Shown: positions 55,070 through 64,000 of the stretch, piece by piece
How the letters are laid out: every line of letters begins with the position of its first letter
How positions within the stretch are numbered: the first letter of the stretch is position 1
From: Euclidia mi
Lineage: Eukaryota; Arthropoda; Insecta; Lepidoptera; Erebidae
Assembly: GCA_944739405.2 (NCBI GenBank)
Contig: OX123183.2
Location: forward strand, 95,184,729-95,248,728
DNA length: 64,000 bases
Reading direction: 5' to 3'
Notes under the pieces: generated by a model
Seen by the model: the letters and a program-made list of their open reading frames with translations, nothing else
What the model was told of the DNA's origin: nothing
Databases searched by the model: none
Translations under genes and position numbers: made by a program

Positions 55070-56388
55070 GTTATATTTTTTTTGTAAGAATTTACTCACA
55101 ACACGATTTTTCGCTTTTTATGATGTAAGTAACTATATTATCTTAGTGCGATTGACAAATGTTTTTCAGGTACAAGAAACAAACAGACTCAGGTTCGTTA
55201 GCTCAACAAGAGCCAATGACAGTAGGACCAACTGAATAGTGTGATTACTGAATCTAAATACGAATACGTAGAATCGGCCCTAACAGGAATGGTCTAATAA
55301 CTTGTAAGAGTATCTGGGCGTTGTTACAAATCCAACAACGCTTCGTTACTATGTCAAATTCAGATGAAGTAATAATCGTAGTTCCATGTTAATATGTATT
55401 ACCTTCCGCTTTAAAAACCAAATCAACCACTTATTGACAATTTACATTTATTTACATACATGCAGTATAACAGTTTTAAATTTAACTTCATTTTTGTAAA
55501 CTTCAACTGTAAAAATATACGAGTAGTATCAACACAATTTTCTCAGATATTTTAATTACGTTGTACATCAAAATTGTACCAAAAGCCTTTATCGCTGAAG
55601 GTGTTTAAACCATTAAGTCTCCCGACACCACAAATACTGCGACAACCTATCTGAACCGCACATACATAAATATTTCCGAACTTAAGCTCGGTATTCAATT
55701 CATTTGTTCAATAAAAAACATAGCGAATAAATTATTGCCTGTCTGTGTACTAAACCGACACTTTTGTTTATTTGCCACAGTCTACCTGAACATTTTATGA
55801 AAGAAACTTCGAGAATTTAATATCTTGAAGGTAACATATATTTCTCTATCTGCGGCTGCAGGGTTCTGCTGTTATATTTGACACGTTGTTACTGAGCGGT
55901 CTTGTTTAAATATTGGCTGAAGTTCGGTCGAGCTGTCTTAAATATCACCAGAATATAGAAGTTTCGGTACGTGGTGTAATTAAGAAAATACTTTATTATC
56001 ATGTAAAATATCAACTATCAGCTTGTCGACTAAAAACTGTCAATGAGAAGTAATTAATCTACGAGATAAGAATAGAGTATCCTAATAAATAATATCATAA
56101 TATGACTGTAGGTATAATAGCGTAGTAAGTAACATTATGAATGCACATGCGAGTTTATTTATCGGCAACACCTTACCTCGCAGCAATAGCTAGTTTTACT
56201 ATTAAATAAAGTTTATGTCGCAAAGAGCAAGCCATAAAGCCGGACGGTGAACCACCAAAGCAGACTCTATCTTAACCTTATTTTGCGGCGTGGCTCAGGT
56301 TGAAACAGTATCTTTTTCATTGCCACGGGGCGAGATATTCCCTTGACCTTAGGCTGCCTCTAGTGGATACAAAGATTTATACAATTAC
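55070..56388. other. No recognisable feature
   Basis: Unrecognised AT-rich DNA. Confidence 0.5.
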
Positions 56389-56401
56389 TAGAAAATGCCC
56401 A

Positions 56402-56642
56402 TAGGTTACCACCAAGAACTTAGGGTCCCAAGCCAACCTCACCTGCAAGTGGTGCACCTTCCGATCAACGGACGAGGCTCTGGCAAACAAAATATCCCGA
56501 TAAGCGGCAATAGGCTCGCCAACTATTACGTGGGATCAAAACACTGGCGAAAAGTGGGCGTGTAATTAGTTTGCCCGAAAGGGTAGGCAGAGGCTGCCTA
56601 CCCCTTCGGGGAAACAGGCGTGAGTCTATGTATGTATGTATG
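56402..56642 (+). mobile_element. SINE family D with 12-bp TSD, inserted in a Helitron end
   Basis: The TSD TAGAAAATGCCC lies at 56390-56401 and 56643-56654. It has the same head as the copy at 47183 (CACCAAGAACTTAGGGTCCC) and the shared tail with (ATGT)n. The tail contains an abnormal hairpin at 56574-56610. Confidence 0.9.
56574..56610. repeat. 17-bp snap-back hairpin inside the SINE
   Basis: Arm CCCGAAAGGGTAGGCAG (56574-56590), loop AGG and arm CTGCCTACCCCTTCGGG (56594-56610) match at 16 of 17 positions. Other SINE copies have only the right arm, so the left arm is a copy of the right arm in inverse. Confidence 0.93.
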
Positions 56643-56904
56643 TAGAAAATGCCCGCAGCTACGTCCGCAAATGTTAATTTAATATAATCGTTTCTTCCCG
56701 ATTCCGTGGGCATTACGTGAAAGTATTAATTTTCTTAGTGTAGGTACCCCTACGGTCTCCAATGAACATTCATGCCAAATTTCAGGTTTTTGCGCCCAGT
56801 AGTAACCAGGCGCACGAACCTGAAACTTGGTATGAATGGCCGATACTTCGGCGGTACGTTGTCTGTCAGTCAGTAACACAAGAACTTTAAATATATATTC
56901 AGAA

Positions 56905-57726
56905 ATTTAACTCTAACCGATGGAATACCGATAAAATGGCGTTTTCAACAGTCCTGTAACTATTCTAAAACCACGTGACGTCCAAAAACAAGGATGTGGC
57001 AATCCATACTTAATAGTATTTGCCATTTGCCGCTATCATTATGCTAAAAATCAAAAGCAAATCTGATCCTCAACTTGATCCGTTGAAAGCCATAACTGTT
57101 CTGATATCATAGTCAAACGCCTGAGTATTCGCTAACGCTGGATAGTCAGTATGTAACAAGAATGGTTGCACAATGCAGCAATTTAATCCGCACTGTTATT
57201 ATTCTGTCTATATCGCTTCAACCGCGTTACACCGATATCCATATCGGTGCAGGCTTTGTACTAACACAATACATCGCGTAGATATACCTATAAATACTCC
57301 TTCTTTATTATAATACACGAGATATTGTGTGGTTGTTCTACATCTCTAAAAACTGCAACATCTACAATTATTATAGATTATATACTACTTACCTATACTT
57401 TAAACAAAGTTGAAATTGTATTAGACAAAGAATAACTTAATTTGTACCTACTTATCTTCATCACAATTAATTCATGCTAATTAATATAACGATTTTGTCT
57501 ATTTATTTATTAGTGTTATCCAGGTTACATGCAAGACTGTCAACTTGGAATCCCGGGTCTGCTTACTAGTATATCAAAATCGTATTACTAGATGTATACA
57601 TAGTATATTTGTCTATTTCGTAACTTGTTACAATCTCTCTTAGCTTTCTATATTAGAAAATAGAACTATCAACGGGGAATGCAACAAAAAACATAAATCG
57701 TTAATAGCCTACTGCATCATTTAAGA
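56905..57726. other. No recognisable feature
   Basis: Unrecognised AT-rich DNA. Confidence 0.5.
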
Positions 57727-57728
57727 TA

Positions 57729-58985
57729 ATAGGTTGGGGAAAAAGTTTCTTCGCATTTTTTAAGAAAATTCAAAACATTTTTGAACATAGTTTATTTACA
57801 TTTAACTTAAGTATGTAGGTACCATTTTGTTCGATAACTTTTTGCCATCTTGTAGGTAGGGACATGATCCCATTGCTATAGAAATTTTGGGACCTCTGAT
57901 CAAAATACCGCGACAAGTGGTTTTGGCAGTTCTCTCGTGATGTTATTAACCAGTGCCTAAAGATTGTGAAGAGACCGAAACAGGTGGTAATCTGAAGGTG
58001 CAAGGTCAGGACTATACGGCGGATGCATTAACACCTCCCAGCCAAACTCTCTTAATTTTTGCTGAGTGGCTAAAGATGTGTGAGGTCTAGCGTTATCATG
58101 ATGAAAATCCACACCCCTTCAACTTCTTGCTTTAATCTCATCAGTAGTTCGCAGTAGAGTTCAGAATCGATGGTCCTGCCTGGTGGTAACAGCTCATAAT
58201 GAATAATGCCCTTCCAATCCCACCACACACACAGCATCACCTTGTTGTGTTAACCCGGGTTTCGCCACAGTCTGTGAAGCCTGACCGGCCTTTGACCACG
58301 ACCTTTTTCGCACGCTGTTGTCATACGTGATCCACTTTTCATCACCAGTTATCAGCTTCTACAAAAATGGTTCGGTTTAATTACGTCATAATAAAGAATC
58401 ACAAATGAGTACACGGTTTATTAGGTTTCTTTCAGTGAGCTTGTGAGGTACCCAAATATCGAGCTTTTTTGTGTACCCAGCTTTTGTCAAATGCGTCAAA
58501 ACTGTTTTGTGGTCAATTCCCAGTTCTTCAGCTACGTTGTAACTACTGGTATGCTGATCTTGCTCCACTTTTTCAAAAATGGCATCCATTTCATCCGTAA
58601 TAGGGCGACCAGAGCGACATGCATCTTTGACATCAAAATTGCCGGATTGAAAACGCTTAAACCAAATTTGTGCTACTCTCACAGACACTGCACTAGGTCC
58701 ATAAACATCGCAAATTTTTTTCGCGGCTAGCGTTGCATTTTTACCTTTTTTGTGAGTAGTAAAATTTTAAAATGTATCGAATTTTTTCATTAGATTCACT
58801 CATCTTGACAGTACGAAAAACAAATAAAAATCACATATTTTCCTAATTTTAGTTTCGAATTATGTTCTTTAAAATTTAAACTTTCAATGATACCAAAATC
58901 AGCCAGATACAAATAGTATAGCCAAGGAGATTTAATTACAAGTTCATACACACTATAATGCGAAAAGACTTTTCCCCCAACCTAA
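57729..58985 (-). mobile_element. Mariner element with degenerate transposase
   Basis: The terminal inverted repeats TAGGTTGGGGAAAAAGTTTC (left) and CTTTTCCCCCAACCTAA (right) are flanked by TA at 57727-57728 and 58986-58987. The length of 1257 bp is typical of mariner. Coding text is on the minus strand but broken by several indels and stops. Confidence 0.92.
57770..58803 (-). pseudogene. Mariner transposase, broken
   Basis: The N-terminus starts near 58803 (MSESNEKIRYILKFYYSQ) and shifts frame at a poly-A run near 58750. The next open part (58688-58386) has VAQIWFKRFQSGNFDVKDA, RSGRPITDEMDAI and NVAEELGIDHKTVLTHL (HTH and the GRP linker). Further on, LLPPGRTIDSELYCELL and DFHHDNARPHT (about 58078-58110) hold the second catalytic aspartate. 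Remaining C-terminal text near 58003-57770 is also open in short pieces. The family usually has ~345 codons with D,D34D. It is inactive by frameshifts. Confidence 0.85.
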
Positions 58986-59364
58986 TATGTTGCAGACTTT
59001 TATATTTTAATTAATGATGAATTCTTGCAATTAAAAATGTCTGCCTCAATTGTTGCTAACACGTGACGATAACTAAGCTCAAAGCAATAAATAAAGACTT
59101 ACATTACTTATTGTGACACGATGCAGGTTTAAAATCATCTCCACTCAATATATATTTTTAAATTGTATACAAATAACCCTACCCTTAATTATTCAGTATT
59201 TCTGCTCAACAAACACAGGTTCAATTCGCAATAAAAAGAGCAACCGACCTATTTTTGATCGTAACCAGGTTGATGGAAAGCATTCTCTGGAAGACAGCCC
59301 TGACTAAATATATAAACACAAATATTGCTCGCACATATCCACTGAATAAATTCAAACATGAATA

Positions 59365-59436
59365 TTGTGGTTCGTTTTTAGGGTTCCGTACCTCACAAGG
59401 TAAAAAAAGGAACCCTTATAAGATCACTTTCTTGTC

Positions 59437-59467
<31 letters not shown>

Positions 59468-60285
59468 GTGTCACCACCGAATTTCTCAGGAACGGGTGGA
59501 CCTAGCAAATTGAAATTTATACCAGATACTGAGGTCTGTGGTTCCTATTAGGTGTATAAAAATTAGGGTCCTGGGTCAACCCGATAAAAAGATATGGTCA
59601 AAATTAGATTTTTGCGAAAACTTGTAAGTACCAAAATTAACCTTAATGTTCAACTTTTTTTAATTTTCGGAATTTTTCCTTTACTTGTGCTGTAAGACCT
59701 TGGTTTTGACCAAAATTGACAATTCTAGGTCAACCGTAAGTACCCTATAGGTTTTGGGTCGAAAACCTATATGGCAGTTCTCGTTGAACTAGAATCACGA
59801 AATTTGGCCAAAAGCAGGGTCTTACAGCACAAATAAAGGAAAAATTACAAAAAATTCAAAAAGTTGAAAATTAAGGTTAATTTTGGTACTTACAAGTTTT
59901 CGCAAAAACCTAATTTTGACCATATCTCCTATGTACCTCTACAAAAAAAAAGTGGAAAATTTAAGGGTGTCCCCATACATACATAGTAGACTCCATTTAA
60001 GATAGTAGGTACTCTTTGTATGGGCGCTCGTACAGAGAGAGTTAAAGCGCCCCTTATGGAGAGAAGCGATCGATAGAGACCGCTAGGGGGCGCATTTAGA
60101 AAATGTATGGAAATTGTTCCTGTCATCTAGGCTATCGTCCACCATGACGATCGAGTGCAAACTGGTACTAGACCCTCATATTTGGAGGACTAGCGTAATA
60201 AGCATCAACCTCAAATAAGGTAAAATGCGTACGGAACCCTCGGTGCGCGAGTCAGACTCGCACTTGCCCGATTTTTTAAATGTTT
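59365..60285 (-). repeat. Dispersed repeat with CTGT microsatellite and long internal inverted repeat
   Basis: The left end GGGTTCCGTACCTCACAAGG and the right end GTACGGAACCCTCGGTGCGC both hold GGTTCCGTAC or its complement. The right end continues GAGTCAGACTCGCACTTGCC, the complement of the start of the repeat at 3019. A GTCTGTCTGTCTGTCTGTC run lies at about 59438-59462. Non-coding apart from incidental ORFs. Confidence 0.7.
59589..59929. repeat. Long inverted repeat, ~125-bp arms
   Basis: Arm 59589-59712 (GATATGGTCAAAATTAGATT...) pairs with arm 59804-59929 (...AATTTTGACCATATCTCC) over about 125 bp with scattered mismatches, around a ~90-base loop. A transcript would form a long hairpin. Confidence 0.88.
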
Positions 60286-60442
60286 TATGCTGTTGTTAGT
60301 TTTTGAAACCACGTATCATTGCAATGGGCGCTGGGCATCACGAGTCGTTAACTTCTAGCAGATAATTTAAGGAAGGTGATTATTTTTAGTTTTAAATAGA
60401 CGTAGGCTGAGTGGTTTCAAATATATCTCAAGTGTCTGTTAG

Positions 60443-60652
60443 ATGGATCGTAATGAACTAATTGATATTTATGATTTTATAACAACGGACGATATATCTA
60501 ATGTAAGCAAAGTAGGTAATTATAAAGAACACATGACCGGCCACCATCACCGTGTAGGTATAGACAAACAACATTTTCACTACAGCAGCTCAAACATGCC
60601 GCTTTTGCTGCGAGACAACAGTAAACAAAACGCGATTTTGATTCGAGCGTGA
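60443..60652 (+). other. Unrecognised 69-codon open frame
   Basis: Starts MDRNELIDIYDFITTDDISN, with a histidine-rich middle. No family recognised, and no clear promoter or splice context. Reported as the only ORF of balanced composition in this part; it may be chance. Confidence 0.15.
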
Positions 60653-60654
60653 GG

Positions 60655-61270
60655 CAAAGTAGCTTTTTAATTTTTCAATCTTCAGTGCCACGAATTGACA
60701 TTGTTCAGCCACAAATTTGTAACATTTGAATTTTACTGTGCTCTGTCTCTTTCACATGCATATAAAAAGTGAGTGAAAAAACAAACCCCTTCGAATTCGA
60801 AATTCGATTTTGGAATTCGACCTCAAAGAAAACACCTACGGCAACGCAAAAAAAAAAGATGTTTGTAATAAAGAAATTACTTTTTTTATATGTTATTGTT
60901 TACATGTTTAATTTATTATTGGATTTTAATAAAAATAAGTCTAATTAATAGTATAAAATTAGTATTCAACCAATACATTTTTATTTAGAATTACAACAAT
61001 GATACATTTGAAAAATAAACATCAGGGACGCGGTATTAAAACGCGATTTAAAAAAGTAGCGGGAACAAACATTTCGCTGATGCTGATACAGTAGGTATAA
61101 CGTAACGTGTTAAATTATATTAATATATAAAATAATCTAAAAAGGTGAGTGAAACTAGCGATGATGATAGTACTTTAACACCAGAAGAGTTAAATCAACA
61201 AGTGATTATGCAGAATTAAATCTATTCCTGTTCATTTCTATGTCTCCTAAGTAATATGTGTTCTCACTGC
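60655..61270. other. No recognisable feature
   Basis: Unrecognised AT-rich DNA. Confidence 0.5.
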
Positions 61271-61274
61271 TGTG

Positions 61275-61477
61275 GTGAAAAGTTATGTGTGCTACACGAG
61301 AGCAAAGTTTTTTGTATCTCGTGCTGTTGAGTCCCTCACCACGCTCAGGATTCTAACTTAGATTCTATGATTGATTCACTCGCTACGCTCGTGAATCAAT
61401 CATAGAATCCTTCGCTTGCTCGGGACTCAAAATCAGCACTCGCAACAAAAAACAACTTTGCTCTCTTGTTGCACAAA
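61275..61477. repeat. Imperfect ~90-bp-arm inverted repeat with perfect 19-bp core
   Basis: The core arms GATTCTATGATTGATTCAC (61361-61379) and complement (61391-61409) are exact. The outer arms (GAGAGCAAAGTT... at left, AACTTTGCTCTC at right) extend the match with gaps to about 61288 and 61475. It resembles a fold-back MITE. No TSD resolved. Confidence 0.8.
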
Positions 61478-61573
61478 TAACTATTATTCCACCGGACTAG
61501 AGCAGAAAGTTAGTTTCACAAACACAAATATCAAAAGTTAAATTAATTCATAAACGAAATTAGTGTTCTGGGA

Positions 61574-61851
61574 GTTTTTTTTTATAGTCTCACGCCTGTA
61601 TCCCCGAAGGGGTAGGCAGAGGTGTAATATTACACCCACATTTCGACATGAATTTTTAGGTCCCACGTAATTGGTGACGAGCTATAGCCGTTACCGGGCA
61701 CATCACCAGACTCCGTGCTGCTACTGATAATTTAGAAAAACCCAGTAACCGTCTTTACCCGACCCAGGAATTGAACCTGGGACCTCCAATCAGCATAAAG
61801 CTCCGTGCAGTCGCATACGCTATGCACGGAGGCAGTGCAGCATGCAGAAAA
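61574..61851 (-). mobile_element. SINE family A, short form, with 10-bp TSD
   Basis: The TSD TGTTCTGGGA lies at 61564-61573 and 61852-61861. Minus strand: head TGCCTCCGTGCATAGCGTAT and GCGACTGCACGGAG, box B GGTTCAATTCCTGG, body CAGTAGCAGCACGGAGTC and tail CTACCCCTTCGGGG. The head is related to the copy at 44648. Confidence 0.87.
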
Positions 61852-61861
61852 TGTTCTGGGA

Positions 61862-62330
61862 CTTAATAATCCAAAATCACGCACAAAACTGAACACAAAA
61901 GTTAACATATAAAAATAATGGACATACGCATACTAATGTGGAAGTTAAATTGTAAATCATCGTGTAATAGTGTTTTTATCATTATTTATAGCAGTGCCAT
62001 CTGGCATCACGGCCCGCGCAACATCTGTGAGCGAAACTCTTTGTAATCCCCCCACGACCTGAGTAAATGCCTGTTTACAGATTCAGAGGCCTTTTTCACA
62101 TAAAAACTATAAGAGATTGTTGGAATAGATGGCTCCTACCATTATTTTGCCGGCCAAAGTTTTTGCGGTCTTTACGTGCGGTGAGTTAGAACTATATGTA
62201 TTTAAGTCTATTATAGTCTTCCTAGAATCAATAGATAACTTGACAGACGTGACGAGAAAATAACGTGAAGTAATGCCAGTAAAAGATTGGACAAAAATAG
62301 GGAGACATTCCCTTTTAATGTGTAAGTAAT
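61862..62330. other. No recognisable gene
   Basis: Non-coding flank between the SINE and the R1-like fragment. Nothing seen. Confidence 0.45.
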
Positions 62331-62727
62331 TTTTTCTGTGAAGCTTAGTGGCGAAATGCCTCGGCCGGAATGTTTCGGCAGGTTCCTGAACCGCATTGGC
62401 CGGGAGGAGACGCCCAGATGTCATCACTGCGGAGATCGCCGTGACCCAGTAGAGGACACGGCGCTGCACACCTTGGCGGAATGCCCTGTTTGGGCATCGC
62501 AGCGCCGGGACCTAGTCACGGCGATAGGAGTTGTCGAACTCTCGCTTCGGACCTTGATTCGTTCCATGATCCGGAGCGAGATGTGTTAGGACGCCGCCGC
62601 CTTCTTTCATGAGACGGTGATGTCGATCAAGGAGGTGGCGGAGCGGGATAGGGAGCCCACGCAACCTGTCTCCTCCCACAGGCGTCGTCGTCAGCGGAGG
62701 GCGCTCAACGATCTCCGGCCACCGTGA
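62331..62727 (+). pseudogene. R1-type LINE ORF2 C-terminal fragment
   Basis: The frame reads RPECFGRFLNRIGREETPRC, HHCGDRRDPVEDTALHTLAE, CPVWASQRRDL and LIRSMIRSEMC. The CxxC...H...C cluster and AECPVW text are typical of the C-terminus of R1-clade (R1/TRAS/SART-type) ORF2 proteins. A TAG at 62587-62589 interrupts at the position of a tryptophan. The frame then continues through FFHETVMSIKEVAERDRE to a TGA at about 62725. 5' truncated; no endonuclease or RT present. Markedly GC-rich compared with surroundings. Confidence 0.75.
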
Positions 62728-63140
62728 GTACACGCCTGCGGGCGGTGGGCCTATTGTACCGCCCGCCGTCCGCGAGGCCGGAGAGGCGGCGCACGTGTTC
62801 CGCGTGCGCCTCTCGTAGCGTTAGTAGATTACGTTGTTCTTTTCCGCCCGTAGTATGAAAGAGGATGTATGAGGGCAAGTATGATGGATGCAGATGGATG
62901 CATGCGAGGGCCTAAACTGGCCCGCCTCGGCGGGCCAGTTCAGGCGGGGTCGCGGTTGTAATGTTAACGTAGATCCCGTGATCCCGCCATTCAATGGAAT
63001 TGGATAGAGGAACACCATGGTCGTTTTAGTGGGTAGTCCCGGCACTTCTCGTCGGGGCGTCACCACACTCTCCCTAGGCTGAGCCCCTTTAGGGGCCACC
63101 GTGAGTACACGCTTGCGGGAAAAACCCATTTGATCATCGT
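62728..63140 (+). mobile_element. 3' UTR of the R1-type LINE fragment
   Basis: GC-rich non-coding sequence. GCCACCGTGAGTACACGC.TG followed by CGGG occurs twice (about 62717 and 63097), so the 3' UTR carries a direct repeat starting at the ORF end. A perfect hairpin ACTGGCCCGCC/GGCGGGCCAGT with loop TC lies at about 62917-62940. The boundary with AT-rich DNA near 63140 marks the 3' end; no poly-A tail seen. Confidence 0.6.
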
Positions 63141-64000
63141 TATATTTATTGCATAATAATTATTTTGACTTTGAGACCACTTTCCACATTAGTATATCCA
63201 GATTTGGCAACATTTTGCTCTAAGCACTTAAAACTTAAACAAAATAAAACATCATGTAAAATCTCCTCTATTATCTGAATGAACCTAAGTTATGCTGTCA
63301 AGGGATTACCGAGCAAACTTTTGTACGAAGAAATTAAAAAGTTGCAAACTCAACTTTTCTTCTGTTCTTCAGAGGAAATATACGCTTATGGCACCTGGTA
63401 CAATTCTTACAATGTTCACAGAGTCGTATTTACATTGTAATACGGAAAATAGGGATAACTTGCCCAAGAGTTTAAGAAGTAGATATATAATAATACCTAT
63501 CTATATCATTGCAAATTGTATTTACTTGTTGTAATTGTATTGTTGAATCAAAATTTAAGCTCAGATAAAGGTAGGTAAGAGAAAAGAGAGAATAAAATAT
63601 TTAATACCTTTAATACATCCAACTTCTCGAAACGTTTACTAAGCAATACTTCTGAATGCTATTATCAAATCGACTTTATAGCAAAACGTCAAACTTAAAA
63701 AATGGTTGTTCATGTAGCTGAACTTACAATGAACAACATGACGCTTGGACACTAAAGTCCATTATTGAAAATTATTCAATTGGCGATTGCGACTATCATA
63801 GTCGCAATAAATTGTGCTAAATATAAATTTCAATAGCTGAACGTTTTCCTAGAAACAGTACAAGAGATTTGGCAATACCCAAAATAGAATACAGAATATT
63901 CTCTAGATCTTCCAGTTTCGTTAGAATTCGCGCCGTTTATGAAATATGAGCTTTCAATTAAAATAGTTCAGGTACCTGATTGGCCCGACTTGTTAACAGT
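63141..64000. other. No recognisable feature
   Basis: AT-rich end of the window, without a supported gene or repeat. Confidence 0.5.

Larger units (their letters stand above)
56389..56903 (-). mobile_element. Helitron (family H1-like) split by a SINE
   Basis: Minus strand: starts near TCTGAATATATATTTAAAG (56903), contains TTACTGACTGACAGACAACG and CTGAAATTTGGCATGAATG, and its 3' end reads GTAGCTGCGGGCATTTTCTAG before T, but that end is split by the SINE at 56402-56642. The 3' hairpin GCAG/CTGC type is partly kept. The start base context is not the canonical A|TC, so the 5' end is approximate. Confidence 0.7.

Noticed and set aside
62821..63129. 102-codon minus-strand ORF in the GC-rich region
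   Set aside because: It is antisense to the R1-type 3' UTR; openness follows from GC-rich composition and no domain is visible.

Overview
This 64 kb window is AT-rich animal nuclear DNA, almost certainly from a lepidopteran (moth or butterfly). That assignment rests on the mobile-element content: tRNA-type SINEs whose 3' tails end in (ATGT)n, short Helitrons of the TC...CTAG|T type, a dispersed repeat at 32850-33180 of a kind I know to be abundant in Lepidoptera, and a repeat whose ends read CGACTTCAAAAAACACT. I found no host protein-coding gene, rRNA, genuine tRNA gene or CRISPR array. The window is a transposon graveyard with a few young elements, and its value lies in the nesting and in target-site duplications (TSDs) that can be read directly.

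Layout. 0.4-4.3 kb: SINE fragments, a Helitron, a complete SINE with a 12-bp TSD, and two local repeat blocks. 5.28-11.98 kb: a full-length I-group LINE on the minus strand with an 11-bp TSD and an intact 1248-codon ORF2 (endonuclease, reverse transcriptase, RNase H). Its ORF1 is split by a second LINE fragment (10.27-11.50 kb) that has its own 12-bp TSD and an internal inversion typical of twin priming. 12-18 kb: little recognisable. 18.3-21.5 kb: a decayed single-ORF LINE whose 3' end is the same sequence as the tail of the window's SINEs. 22.2-23.9 kb: fold-back repeat, SINE, 120-bp tandem array and two long hairpins. 24.16-30.02 kb: a young Copia LTR retrotransposon (175-bp LTRs differing at one base, TSD TAACT), broken by a 1571-bp Harbinger-like element in its reverse transcriptase, one frameshift and one stop.

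30-49.7 kb: mostly unrecognised DNA with Helitrons, several SINEs, a 5'-truncated R4/Dong-like LINE beside a TAA repeat, and a 1-kb element with long inverted ends. 49.8-53.55 kb: a 5'-truncated Penelope-like retroelement (GIY-YIG endonuclease) interrupted by a complete pogo-type DNA transposon. The transposon carries a 648-codon DDE transposase with a PHD-like C-terminus, a likely intron splitting its start codon, and ten copies of a 12-bp motif, five near each end. 54.8-64 kb: more SINEs, a Helitron with a SINE inserted at its 3' end, a dead mariner, a 125-bp-arm inverted repeat and the GC-rich 3' end of an R1-type LINE.

How the parts relate: the SINEs have no proteins, and their shared 3' tail implies mobilisation by the LINE family at 18.3-21.5 kb. 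Four nested insertions (LINE in LINE, Harbinger in Copia, pogo in Penelope, SINE in Helitron) give a relative chronology. In the first three, removing the insert restores continuity of the host element's reading frame.
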